Shown here: positions 1 through 9,382 of the stretch, piece by piece
How the letters are laid out: each line of letters begins with the position of its first letter
Position numbering within the stretch: position 1 is the first letter of the stretch
Source: CAWAVN01 sp963844315
GTDB lineage: Bacteria > Planctomycetota > Planctomycetia > Planctomycetales > Planctomycetaceae
DNA length: 64,000 nucleotides
Reading direction: 5' to 3'
NCBI GenBank assembly: GCA_963844315.1
Contig: CAWJOC010000006.1
Coordinates: 1 to 64,000, forward strand
The notes under the pieces: generated by a model
What the model saw: only the letters and a program-made list of their open reading frames with translations
What the model was told of the DNA's origin: nothing
Databases searched by the model: none
Translations under genes and position numbers: made by a program

Positions 1-487
1 ATCGGCCAATACCACGGACACGGAACCCATCGAAATCGCAACCGAGGATTATGGTTCGATCCTGTTCCGGTTTCGCGGCGAGGCGCGGGGTTCCTTACGG
101 TCTCGCAAGTCACAGCGGGACGAAAGAACCGCCTGCAGTTCGACATCGCCGGTTCCAAACAGTCGCTGAGTTGGAACAGCGAGAAACCCAACGAGCTTTG
201 GATCGGCCACCGCGACGCAGCCAACCAGGTCCTGCTCCGCGACCCGGCGCTTTACGCCCGGGCGCGAAAAGCCGCCAGCATGCCAGGCGGTCATAATGAA
301 GGCTATGCCGATACATTCAAGCAATGCTTCCGAGCATTTTATGGGTATATTGCGCAAGGGAGATTTCTCGGCTCCGCCGCCGTTTCCCACGTTTGCGGAC
401 GGTCATCGGGAAATCGTGATTTGCGAAGCGATCTTAAAGAGTCACCTCAATCAATGCTGGATCACCCTTGGAGGAGAGCACCTGATG
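1..487 (+). CDS. Gfo/Idh/MocA family oxidoreductase, C-terminal part
   Basis: The window opens inside a gene. After bridging frame changes near 105 and 360, the translation reads as the C-terminal half of an NAD(P)-dependent sugar or inositol dehydrogenase-type oxidoreductase: a beta-sheet stretch (LQFDIAGSKQSLSWNSEKPN), then the conserved end segments GGHNEGYADTFKQ and FPTFADGHREIVICEAIL. The Rossmann N-terminus lies outside the window. The stop is not clear because of the frame changes; the gene probably ends just before or over the start of the isomerase at 485. Pairing with a sugar-phosphate isomerase/epimerase is common in planctomycete carbohydrate catabolism. The substrate cannot be deduced. 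Family confidence is high, exact end is low. Confidence 0.8.
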
Positions 488-1410
488 AAACTGGGTTTCG
501 TGTCGGCCATTCTGCCGGAGTTGTCGCTTCGAGAAGTTCTGGAAACTGCCGCCCGCTTAGGTTACGACTGCGTCGAAGTGATGTGCTGGCCGGTGGGAAA
601 AGCTGAACGCCGTTACGCCGGGCGTGACCCACATCAACGTGGATGAGCTGAGCGATCAATGCCATCCACGAGATTCAGAGCCTGGTCGAAGAAACGGGCG
701 TCGACTTGAGCGGGTTGGGCTATTATCCCAATCCCCTATCCCCCGAGGAGGAGGAAGCGGCCAAAGCGGTCGAACACATTCGCAAAGTGATTGCCGCCTC
801 GGCGAAGCTGGGCATCGAGCGGATGAACACCTTCATCGGCAGGGATTGGACGAAATCCGTGGAAGACAATTGGCCACGGTTCCTTGTCCACATGGAAGCC
901 GTTCGATTCGATATCGCCGAGGATCAAGGCGTGAAAATCGGCATCGAAAACTGCCCGATGCTTTTCACGAAGGATGAATGGCCGGGCGGAAAGAACCTGG
1001 CCGTCAGCCCAAAAATCTGGCGGCGGATGTTCGCGGAGATACCCAGCCCGAACTTGGGCCTCAATTACGATCCCTCGCACATGGTTTGGCAGCACATGGA
1101 CTATCTCGCCCCGCTGCGGGAGTTCGCCGACCGCATCCACCATGTCCACGCCAAGGATGTGCGGATGGATCATCACAAGCTGAACGATGTGGGCATCCTG
1201 GCCCATCCGCTGGAATACCACACGCCCAAGCTGCCCGGCATGGGCGAAGTCGATTGGGGCCAGTTCATTTCGGTCCTGGGCGACACCGGCTATCGCGGCC
1301 CGGTGTGCGTGGAGGTCGAAGACCGGTCCTTTGAAGGCCCTTCGGAATCCCGCATCGCTTCCCTCCAGCAAAGCGTGACCTATCTTCGCAACTTCATCCC
1401 CAAACGCTGA
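485..1410 (+). CDS. Sugar phosphate isomerase/epimerase (xylose isomerase-like TIM barrel)
   Basis: About 308 residues, the usual length for this family. It starts at the ATG at 485 (MKLGFVSAILPELS), preceded by a good ribosome binding site (ggagg near 470). The barrel motifs are visible: YDCVEVMCWP early, KIGIENCPM and NLGLNYDPSHMVWQ in the middle, HHVHAKD, and GPVCVEVEDRSF at the end, supplying the acidic and His residues that bind the metal. Two frame changes near 617 (an extra G in ccggg) and 655 interrupt the N-terminal third, but the protein resumes at GYYPNPLSPEE. It probably isomerises a sugar or inositol derivative handled by the upstream oxidoreductase. The substrate is unknown. Confidence 0.85.
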
Positions 1411-1487
1411 AGGGAATGCACGACGACTCGACTTATGCCGCTTTACGACTCGCACCCCTCAACTTCTAGCCTTACCCAATTCTTCCC

Positions 1488-2611
1488 ATGCCAAATCCCG
1501 AATATCGAATTGATGATACGTCCGAAATCATCACGCCCGCGCTGTTGGTGTTTCGGCACATCTTGGAATCCAACCTCGATCAGATGATCTCGATTGCAAG
1601 AGATGTTTCGCGGTTAAGGCCGCATTGCAAGACGCACAAAATGCCGGATCTTGTCAAGCTGGAGCTTTCCAAAGGCATCACGAAAGCACAAAGCCGCCAC
1701 CTTTGCCGAGGCCGAAATGCTCGCGGAAGCCGGCGTGCCCGATGTATTTTTGGCCTACAATCTGGTCGGGCCGAACATCCAACGGGCGGTGGCATTTCGC
1801 CGGCGTTTTCCGGATGTGAAATTCGCCGTGACGGCCGATCATCCAAAGCCGGTTCTGGCCTTGGCGAAGGCCATGCAAGCCGCCGGTTTGGAAATCGATG
1901 TGCTTTTGGATTTGGACACCGGCCAACACCGCACGGGCTTCCCCGTGGGCGATGCGGCGAAAGACTTGTATCGTCTCCTCTCGGAAACTCCGGGCGTCGC
2001 GCGGGTGGGCTGCACGTTTACGATGGGCAGAATCATCAGGAATCGCTGACCGAACGCCAAGCGGCGGTCGATGCCTGCTGGAACGCTGCCGTCATCTTTG
2101 CGGGATGAATTGGTGAAAGCCGGGATATCAGGTTCCCCGGATCGTGGCGGGCGGCACGGGGTCGTTTCCAGTCTTTGCGCAAAAAGAGGATCCCTCGATC
2201 GAGCTTAGCCCCGGAACCTGCGTGTTTCACGATGCGGGCTACGGCGGGATCTTTCCCGATCTGAAATTCACCCCGGCGGCTTTGCTTTTGACCCGCGTCG
2301 ATCAGCCGGCCTACTCCCAACCGGATCACGTTGGATTTGGGCTATAAAGCGGTGGCATCGGATCCCCCGGCGGGCAGCAGGGTCGTGTTTCCCGATTTGC
2401 CCGATGGCCGTCCAAGTCCTGCAAAACGAGGAACACCTTGTCCTTGAAACACCGCGCGCCTGGGACTTTGTGCCCGGCGATGAACTGCTCGCCATTCCCC
2501 GGCACGTTTGCCCGACATCGGCCCTGCACAAGGAAGCTCGTGCTGATTGAAGACGGAAAAGTCGCCGCCCATTGGCCAGTCACCGCCCGCGACAGAAAAC
2601 TTACCGTCTAA
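1488..2611 (+). CDS. D-threonine aldolase / D-serine dehydratase-like PLP enzyme
   Basis: About 374 residues after joining at least four frame segments (changes near 1685, 2020, 2110, 2325 and 2415). The alanine-racemase-type N-terminal barrel carries the lysine motif HCKTHKM expected to hold PLP, then a long barrel stretch with DVLLDLDTGQHRTGF. The C-terminal part has DAGYGGIFPDLKF and DLGYKAVASDPPA, matching the metal-binding end of the DSD1/D-threonine aldolase family. It would cleave a D-beta-hydroxy amino acid or deaminate D-serine; which one is not decidable here. The density of frame changes is the highest in the window, so a decaying pseudogene is possible, but neighbours show the same pattern. 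Confidence 0.75.
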
Positions 2612-2668
2612 CTGCGCGCCTGATACAATCGAGCTTGAGTTTCGAATTCAGAAATGTGAGGGCGTGCC

Positions 2669-3263
2669 ATGTCCACCGCCGAAAAACGCCGGTACTCCGC
2701 GAAAGAATACCTGGCCTTTGAACGGGCTTCGGAAATTAAGCACGAATACTATCAAGGCGAAATCCGTTTGATGCCACCAGCCGATTATCAGCATTGCCTG
2801 CTGGTATCGAATATGGTTTTTTTGTTGGCAAGACAATTGAAATCATTCATGATGTGCTGACGAGTTCGATGCGGTTAAGGGTAATTGCTGCTGAATTATT
2901 TACTTATCCCGATGCTGACAGTTGTTTGTTCAAACCGGCGATTGGAAGATGAAGTTTCGTGACACGCTCCTTAATCCAAAATTGATCGTGGAAGTGGTTT
3001 CCGATTCGACGGAAGCCTATGACCGGGGACGAAAGTTCTCCCACTATCGCCGAATTGATTCCTTGGAAGAATACGTCCTGGTCTCGCAGAACGACTATCG
3101 GGTGGAAGTTTTTACCCTCCGAGATGGAGAGTGGGTGCTCTCCGATGCCCAAGGGCGAGAGTCGAGCATTTTGCTGCGTTCCATTGATTGCCGGTTGAGT
3201 TTGAACGAAGTTTATCAACGCGTGGAAATTTCAGACTCAAAGCAAGACAAACCGCATGAGTGA
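2669..3263 (+). CDS. Uma2 family (PD-(D/E)XK-type) endonuclease
   Basis: About 198 residues, normal for Uma2/DUF820. The N-terminus YSAKEYLAFERASEIKHEYY followed by QGEIRLM is the standard family opening. The second half has LIVEVVSDSTEAYDRGRKF, which contains the predicted catalytic acid and lysine region, and then YRRIDSLEEYVLVSQ. Frame changes near 2850-2930 separate the halves. These genes occur in many copies in planctomycetes and cyanobacteria with no settled role. The stop overlaps the next start (ATG at 3256), so the two genes are probably translationally coupled. Confidence 0.85.
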
Positions 3264-4141
3264 ACGATTACAAACTGGCATCGCGGAATTGGATCATATG
3301 CTGGGCGGCGGTTTGTTGCCAGGAACGCTGACCGTGGTTCTCGGCGCGACGGGCATCGGCAAAACCCAACTCGGATTGCAGTTCGCTCATCAAGGAACCT
3401 CGGCAAGAGGGACAGGCGGGCATTGTGTTCGACATGACCAGCCGGGGCGATTCGCAAAACCAGCACTCTTATGCCAAAAGGCTTTTCGGCTGGACCCTGC
3501 GTGATGCGGATGCGAATGAGAAAACCGATCCCACCCGGGTTTGGGATCCCGAATTGGCCCGCTCCGATTATTTGCATCTCTTTCGCCGAAGCGGTCGCAG
3601 GGTGACGTTGAGCGATCTGGATTTCGATCAGCAGCGGGAATGGAAAATCGAGCTGATGAAAAAGCTGGACGCCGCCATCGGCTGGTTTTATGGGAACTTC
3701 ATTCATGGCGTCCGGCGGTGCGTGATTGACGGCATTGAACCCGCCGACAAAGCCAGCGATTCCTTCCAGTTGCACACGTTCGACTACATCTATCATCAAA
3801 TCCTGCACAAAGAAGCCGATTGGGTCGCACGGGATTTGTTCCGAGCGAAATTCCGCGAAGAATCTCACAAGGTCGCCGCTCATCATTACGATCATGCCCA
3901 ATTGGGCTGCCTGTTTCTGGCGACCACGCATGACGTGATGCTGGAGCAACTTCTGAGCCGGCCCATTGAAAGCGGCGATGTGTTGTCCAATGCCAACACG
4001 ATCATACTGATGGGAAAGATCCGCGAAGGCACCCGCATGGGCCGCGCGCTGCACATCGCCAAGCACCGAGGCAGCGCCTGCGATGACCGAATCGTCCCCT
4101 TTGAAATCACCGAACAGGGTTTGAAACTCAACCTGGATTAA
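3256..4141 (+). CDS. RecA/KaiC-superfamily ATPase
   Basis: About 294 residues. The N-terminus has the KaiC/GvpD-like opening TGIAELDHMLGGGLLPGT and a clear Walker A motif, GATGIGKTQ, at residues about 31-39. A frame change near 3400 precedes IVFDMTSRGDSQN, which resembles the Walker B strand. The rest (RRCVIDGIEPADKASDSF, LGCLFLATTHDVMLEQLL) continues as a RecA-fold core. It overlaps the Uma2 gene by 8 bases. The cellular role is unknown; the closest named groups are the RadA/KaiC-type ATPases. No zinc finger or second KaiC domain is present. Confidence 0.7.
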
Positions 4142-4223
4142 CCGGCCTTCGGTTGCAAGTCCCGCCGAAAGTTGATTCAGTAATAAAAGAGAACACACTT
4201 ACGTCTGGACCCGGAGTCCGATC

Positions 4224-5697
4224 ATGAGGACCATGAACGATATGAAACCAGATTCACTCGCCCAGTTGCAGAATCTCACGCGCCGGCATTTTTTGCAGGG
4301 CACGGGCGTAGGTTTGGGCGCGGTCGCGTTGGGTTCGTTGCTGCAACAAGACGGCGTGGCGGGACCGGCATCCTCAATCAATCCCCTGGCTCCCAAACAG
4401 TCGCACTTTGAAGGCCGGGCCAAACGGGTGATCTATCTGCACCTCACCGGGTCGCCGCCGCACTTGGACTTGTTTGATTACAAGCCGGAGTTGGTCAAGC
4501 GGCACGGCGAGAATTGTCCGCAGACGTTTCTGGAAGGCAAGCGGTTTGCGTTCACTTCGGGAACGCCGACGCTCCTGGGCACGCCGCGAAAATTTTCCCA
4601 GCACGGCGAAAGCGGAATGTGGCTTTCGGATGCGATCCCCCATCTCCACGGCGTGGCGGATGAACTGTGCATCATCAATTCGATGTTTACCGAGCAATTC
4701 AACCATGCCCCGGCGGAGCTTTTGCTTTACACCGGCTCGCCCCGGTCGGGCCGGCCTTCGTTTGGCTCGTGGGTGACGTATGGGCTTGGCTCCGAGAACG
4801 AAAACCTGCCGGGCTTCGTGGTGCTCATCTCCAGCGGCGTGCAGCCCAATGGCGGGAAAAACTCGTTCGGCAGCGGCTTTCTGCCTTCCGTCTATCAGGG
4901 CGTCCAATGCCGGTCGCAAGGCGACCCAGTCCTGTATGCCTCCGATCCTGAAGGCATGGACCGGGAACTCAGGCGGCTGAGTTTGGATGCCCTCAAGGAT
5001 CTGAACGAATTGCAAGCCCAGGAAATGGGCCATCCCGAAACCAGCACTCGCATTGCCCAATACGAGTTGGCGTTTCGCATGCAACTTTCCGTGCCGGAGG
5101 TGATGGACATCAACCAGGAACCAAAGCACGTGATTGATGCCTACGGAGCCAAGCCCGGCAGCGGAAGTTTCGCGAACAACTGCCTGTTGGCGCGCCGCCT
5201 GGTGGAAGCGGGCGTCCGCTACGTGCAACTCTTCGATTGGGGCTGGGACTTCCACGGCACGGATGCGGGCACGGGACTTCAAGACGGCTTAACCAACAAG
5301 TGCGCCACGATGGACAAGCCCATCGCGGCCTTGATTAACGACCTCAAGCAGCGGGGAATGCTGGACGAAACTCTGATCATCATCGGCGGAGAGTTTGGCC
5401 GCACGCCCTTCCGCGAAGGACGCACCGCCCAAAGCCAGGTGCTAGGCCGCGACCATTATCCCGATTGCTTTTCGATGGTGCCTCGCGGGCGGCGGAATCA
5501 AAGGAGGATTGTCTTATGGGGCCTCCGATGAACTTGGTTTCCGCGTGGCGGAGAACAAAGTCCACGTCCACGATTTGCAAGCCACGCTGCTCCACACCTT
5601 GGGCTTCGATCACGAGCGATTGACCTACCGCTTCCAAGGCCGGGATTATCGCCTGACCGACGTGCATGGGAATGTCGTTGAAGCCTTATTGGCTTGA
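4224..5697 (+). CDS. DUF1501 family Tat-exported protein
   Basis: About 490 residues, typical for DUF1501. The N-terminus has a twin-arginine signal (LTRRHFLQGTGVGLGAVALG). Family landmarks include VIYLHLTGSPPHLDLFDYKP, LPGFVVLIS, MDKPIAALINDLKQRGMLDE and IIGGEFGRTPF, placing it in the alkaline-phosphatase-like superfamily. One frame change near 5475 separates the body from the end, which resumes as GGGIKGGLSYGASDELGFRV. Three in-frame ATGs (4224, 4233, 4242) are possible starts. In planctomycetes these genes usually pair with a DUF1549/DUF1553 cytochrome-like gene; no such partner is present here. Confidence 0.92.
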
Positions 5698-5865
5698 TGG
5701 GGATTAAGCATTCGAAGGAATCAAGCTTTTGTCTCCGCGTCGAAAACAGATCTTGCTCTGGGGAATGTCCCTCCTTACCATTAATACAGCCGATAAAGTC
5801 TGCGTAAACGATTCGGAGTGAACCAACCCAACAACTGGCATTACACATCACACAAGGGGGAAATC

Positions 5866-6489
5866 ATGAACTGGCTCAACTGGAAAACATCAGCAGGATT
5901 GATGGCACTGTTCGTTCTGGGAGTTTCTGGAACACTCGCGGCTTCGGTTTCTCCCCCCGGCCTGGTTCCGTTGCCGGCGGCGGAATTGAAAGCCCCCGAA
6001 GCCCCAAGCGTTCAACTTCCCACAGAAGCGGCGGCGATTTCTGTCCCGCTTCCCTCGGAAGAATTGGCATTGGGTTATGGTTATTATGGTGGGTATTACG
6101 GAGGATACGGATATCGAGGATTCGGTTACGGGAGAGGTTTCGGATACGGTTACGGTGGATACTATCCCTCTGCGGTTTCCCTGTCCTTTGGCTATCGTTC
6201 CTATCCTTACCGCTCGTTCGGGCTGGGCTATTATGGCTCGTATTACCCTGGTTATAGTTTCTACCCATCGAGTTATTACTATCCTGGGTCCTACTACAGC
6301 TATGCGTTTCGCCCCTCCTTCTACGGCGCGAGCTTTTACCGGCCCTCTTACTATGGCTCGGCATTTTATTCGCCGTTCTACGGCTCCTCGTTCTATGGCT
6401 CCTCGTTGTACGGCTCCTCGTTTTATGGACCGGCCTATTATGGAGGTTACGGATACGGGCTTTATGGTTGCGGTCATTTCGGATATTGA
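5866..6489 (+). CDS. Secreted Gly/Tyr/Ser-rich low-complexity protein
   Basis: A 207-residue protein. I choose the ATG at 5866 because of a strong ribosome binding site (aaggggg, 5854-5860) and because it gives a clean signal peptide (MNWLNWKTSAGLMALFVLGV) ending near LAAS. After a Pro/Ala/Glu linker, from about residue 68 the chain is almost entirely Tyr, Gly, Ser, Phe and Arg, in short units such as GYGYYGGYYGGYGY and later repeated FYGSS/LYGSS. Such Tyr/Gly-rich exported proteins are thought to form surface or cell-wall-like coats, but no function is established. The ORF is intact. Confidence 0.75.
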   Translation: MNWLNWKTSAGLMALFVLGVSGTLAASVSPPGLVPLPAAELKAPEAPSVQLPTEAAAISVPLPSEELALGYGYYGGYYGGYGYRGFGYGRGFGYGYGGYYPSAVSLSFGYRSYPYRSFGLGYYGSYYPGYSFYPSSYYYPGSYYSYAFRPSFYGASFYRPSYYGSAFYSPFYGSSFYGSSLYGSSFYGPAYYGGYGYGLYGCGHFGY

Positions 6490-6539
6490 CCGCGCGTTTC
6501 GGGCTTCGCATCCGCCACGCCGATAAGCAGTCTCCTGTG

Positions 6540-7140
6540 ATGGTTGACTCGTCCCCCGCCGAACCCGATTCGACCCCGCCTGATGCTTCCAGCGGCGGCT
6601 TTGGGGCAATCGCCCAAAAAATCAAGCGGAGGACAATCGACCTGTTGGCATTGGCGATTCTCGCGCTGGGTTTTTTGGCTGTGGGTTCAAAACTTGGACG
6701 TTGTGGAAACTATCGCCGGACGAAGCCATCCATCCAATGCATACCACGACCCAAGTTGCCCCTTGGAACGATTCAGGAACCGGAGAGACTTTGGAATTCG
6801 GGCGATTGAATCATGCTATTTTCCGCCAGTTCATCCACGGGGATTCCGCCTCGGCGGCCGAGCAATTGGAAGAAATCGTAATGGCGCGGCTTCCAAACGT
6901 TTCACTCGCGCCCAGTCCACCTTGGCCCGCGGAACAAAAGCTCTTGGAGGAAGGCATTTCGATTATTGGTTTCGGGATGGCGTTCGCCCGTGGTCCAAAG
7001 GCGGGTCTCAATGGACCGCGACGTTTCAATCAATAGCGGACGCCAAGCGGGCCGAGGTTTGGCTGAATGGTAAAACCGGTGAAGTCTGCGAAGGCATGAT
7101 AATGATCGAGGTCAGTTCCTCGAAGAGTCCTGCGAGATAA
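6540..7140 (+). CDS. Hypothetical membrane-anchored protein
   Basis: About 199 residues after joining three frames (changes near 6700 and 6955). It starts at the ATG at 6540 and has an acidic/proline-rich N-terminus, then one membrane segment at about residues 35-52 (IDLLALAILALGFLAVGSKL). The remainder is soluble, with APWNDSGTGETLEFGRLNHA and, at the end, DYWFRDGVRPWSKGGSQWT and WLNGKTGEVCEGM. I do not recognise the family. The coherence of the joined protein (hydrophobic anchor, then folded-looking domain) is the support for a single gene. Confidence 0.55.
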
Positions 7141-7148
7141 AAGCGCGT

Positions 7149-7242
7149 GTGCCACTGGCTCAGCCAGTGCGAAAGCCCGTTCAACATTTTTCAAAAGCAC
7201 TGGCAAAGCCGGTGGCACGGACATTCCTGTCTCTGCCACCCA
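7149..7242. repeat. Inverted repeat of the gtgccac family
   Basis: Two 22-base arms (7149-7170 and 7197-7218) pair with three mismatches around a 26-base loop, and each arm is itself nearly palindromic (cactggctcagccagtg). It is followed at 7211-7242 by a half-copy resembling the IR at 51489-51547 (ggtggcacggacattcctgt). It fills the space between the small membrane protein and the phosphoesterase. Confidence 0.8.
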
Positions 7243-7276
7243 GACCGAGAAACCAACATGATGGGAGCCGTGTATT

Positions 7277-8173
7277 ATGACCTCAACCAAAACGACCCGC
7301 CGGGCCTTTCTTCAAAGCGGTTCGTTGTTCCTGTTGGCCGCCAGTTTGGAGGGCAGCCGGGCGGCTCGACTGCTCTCTGATGAGCCTGCCAGGAAACCCA
7401 GTGTCCGGATTGGCTTGGTGACGGACCTGCACTACGCCGACAAAGCGCCCGCCGGTTCCAGGCATTATCGGGAGACGCTCGCCAAGTTGTCCGAAGCCGC
7501 CAGGCAGTTCGAGAAGGACAAGCCCGACCACGTCATTGAGCTAGGCGACTTCATTGATTCCGCGGATTCGGTCGAAGCGGAGAAAGGCTATCTCAAACGC
7601 ATTCACAAAGACTTTGCGGCATTGCCGGGCGAAAAACATTATGTACTCGGCAATCACTGTGTGGACGTGCTGACCAAGGAAGAATTCCTCGAAGGCGTCG
7701 GCCAGAAGGCCTCGTATGGCTCATTCGATGCGGGCGGCTTTCATTTTGTGCTACTCGATGCGTGCTTTCGCAGCGATGGAAAACCCTATGGCCGCAAAAA
7801 TTCCCTGTGGACCGATGCCAACATCCCTGGCGATCAAATTGAGTGGCTCAAAGCCGATCTCAAACAATCGCAGGGAAAGGCCATCGTGTTTGTGCATCAA
7901 CGGCTGGATGTGGTCAACAACCATGGCGTGAAAAATGCTCCCGATGTCCGCAAGGTGCTGGAAGATTCCGGCAAAGTGCTGGCCGTGTTTCAGGGCCACA
8001 GCCACAAGAACGACCTGAAAGACATCAATGGCATCCACTACTGCGTGCATCGGGCGATGGTCGAAGGCAGCGGCCCGGAGAACAACGGCTATTCCACGGT
8101 GGATCTCTTCACGGATGGAATGATTCGAGTCTCGGGATTTCGGAACCAAACCGACTACGAATGGCAACCGTGA
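7277..8173 (+). CDS. Tat-exported calcineurin-like metallophosphoesterase
   Basis: A 298-residue intact ORF. The N-terminus has a twin-arginine signal (TTRRAFLQSGSLFLLAASL), so it is exported folded. Metal-binding motifs of the calcineurin-like phosphoesterase fold are in order: LVTDLHYAD near residue 49, ELGDFIDSAD, VLGNHCVD, VFVHQRLD, and FQGHSHKND. The D-x-H, GD, GNH and GHSH residues are all present, so it should be active. The substrate is not known; this subgroup is common in planctomycetes and usually annotated only as phosphoesterase. It converges with the exonuclease gene, the stops being about 17 bases apart. Confidence 0.92.
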   Translation: MTSTKTTRRAFLQSGSLFLLAASLEGSRAARLLSDEPARKPSVRIGLVTDLHYADKAPAGSRHYRETLAKLSEAARQFEKDKPDHVIELGDFIDSADSVEAEKGYLKRIHKDFAALPGEKHYVLGNHCVDVLTKEEFLEGVGQKASYGSFDAGGFHFVLLDACFRSDGKPYGRKNSLWTDANIPGDQIEWLKADLKQSQGKAIVFVHQRLDVVNNHGVKNAPDVRKVLEDSGKVLAVFQGHSHKNDLKDINGIHYCVHRAMVEGSGPENNGYSTVDLFTDGMIRVSGFRNQTDYEWQP

Positions 8174-8189
8174 AGCGGTTGCAAGACCC

Positions 8190-9033
8190 TCATTTGCTTG
8201 AGGGCAATACACGATAACTTTCGATGCGGTCCAAGCGAAACGTCTTATCGCTTCGGCCTTGGTGGCAATACACCGCGAGATAGATTTCGCCTTTGATTTG
8301 GAGCACTCCCTGCGGCGTGATCCGGCGAAGTTGGCCCGGTTGGCTGCCTCCCGCATACTGCAACTCTATGGTTGACCCAGACGCTATGGCGGCAAACAGG
8401 TCTTCGTAACCTTTCGGAGCGTGTTCGAGAGCCAAGGCAAATCGATCCATGCCGCGCGGCGTGCTGATTTTGAACAAGTCTTCCACCCGGCAAAGGGCGG
8501 GCGGTCTTGCGATCAGATGGGCGAACACGTCCTTGAGCAACAAGGAATCGTCCAATGCCCGATGGCGTTCCACCGCGATCAGGCCCAGATGTCGGCCCAA
8601 GGCTTCCAGGTTATAGCGGGACAGCGAAATCCGTCGCCGAGCCAAGGTGCAAGTATCGAGGGTCTGATGGACCGGCGACGGATGCCGCAAACGGCAGAGG
8701 GCCGCCGACAAAAATCCCAGATCGAAACTTGCATTGTGCGCGCAGCATCACGATGGGAGCATCGCCCAGGAACTCGAGGAACTCCGGCAGGGCTTCGGCA
8801 ATCGAAGGTTGTCCCTGGACCATCGCATTGGTGATGCCGTGAATTTGGGTCGCAATGTGGGGAATCTTGGACTTGGGATCGACCAACTGCTGGAACTGGC
8901 CCAAGACCTCTCCATCGCCCTTAAACCGCACCGCGCCCAATTCCACGATTTGCGAGGAAACTGGGTGCAGCCCCGTGGTTTCCAAATCAAAGGCTACAAA
9001 CTCGGCTTCGGAAATCGGCGTCAAAGGATTCAT
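8190..9033 (-). CDS. DEDDh 3'-5' exonuclease with C-terminal WYL-like domain
   Basis: About 280 residues with one frame change near 8735. The N-terminal ~165 residues form a DnaQ-type exonuclease: Exo I is VAFDLETTGLHP, Exo II is lost in the frame change near NASFDLGFL, and Exo III is HRALDDSLLL with the catalytic H-x4-D. The last ~75 residues (GYEDLFAAIASGSTIELQY, GEIYLAVYCHQ, DKTFRLDRIESYRVL) match the WYL fold, a small SH3-like beta-barrel usually found in ligand- or nucleic-acid-sensing transcription factors. Fusion to an exonuclease is uncommon. Possible role: a regulated DNA repair nuclease. The WYL assignment is by pattern only. Confidence 0.8.
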
Positions 9034-9218
9034 CGGCAGTTCTTTATAAGGCGAGAAGGAAAGCCCCCGCCGTGTTTTCGATCATAAAACATGGCAACTT
9101 GTATCTTACCCCGAACTGCGTCCGCCGATCAAAGTGGTCTGGACGAGAATTGGGAATCCTAGACAATTGACAATTCGCTCCATGCGCTTAGAAACTGTCC
9201 CACACGGGGTGCGTTTCT

Positions 9219-9339
9219 GTCCCTTCTCTTCTGGGGGAGAAGGTGGCCGAAGGCCGGATGAGGGGGACAAGCTAGAGAAGACGTCGATCTCTAATCATCC
9301 CCCTCACCCTAGCCCTCTCCCCCAAGGGGAGGAGGGGAC
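9219..9339. repeat. Palindromic repeat, cccctctccc/ggggagaggg family
   Basis: A left arm (gtcccttctcttctggggga, 9219 on) and a right arm (ctctcccccaaggggaggag, to 9339) form a long imperfect inverted repeat in the 350-base gap before the first giant gene. The same family occurs at 35518-35547 and 36240-36408. The gap holds no gene; short ORFs here only translate the repeat. Confidence 0.8.
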
Positions 9340-9382
9340 TTATAGAATAGACAATTAGAACTTAACCTCAGGGGATGATTTG

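Noticed and set aside
9219..9339. Proline/serine-rich short ORFs around HPSPLPQGE
   Set aside because: Translations of the ggggagaggg palindrome family, repeated at 36240; not proteins.
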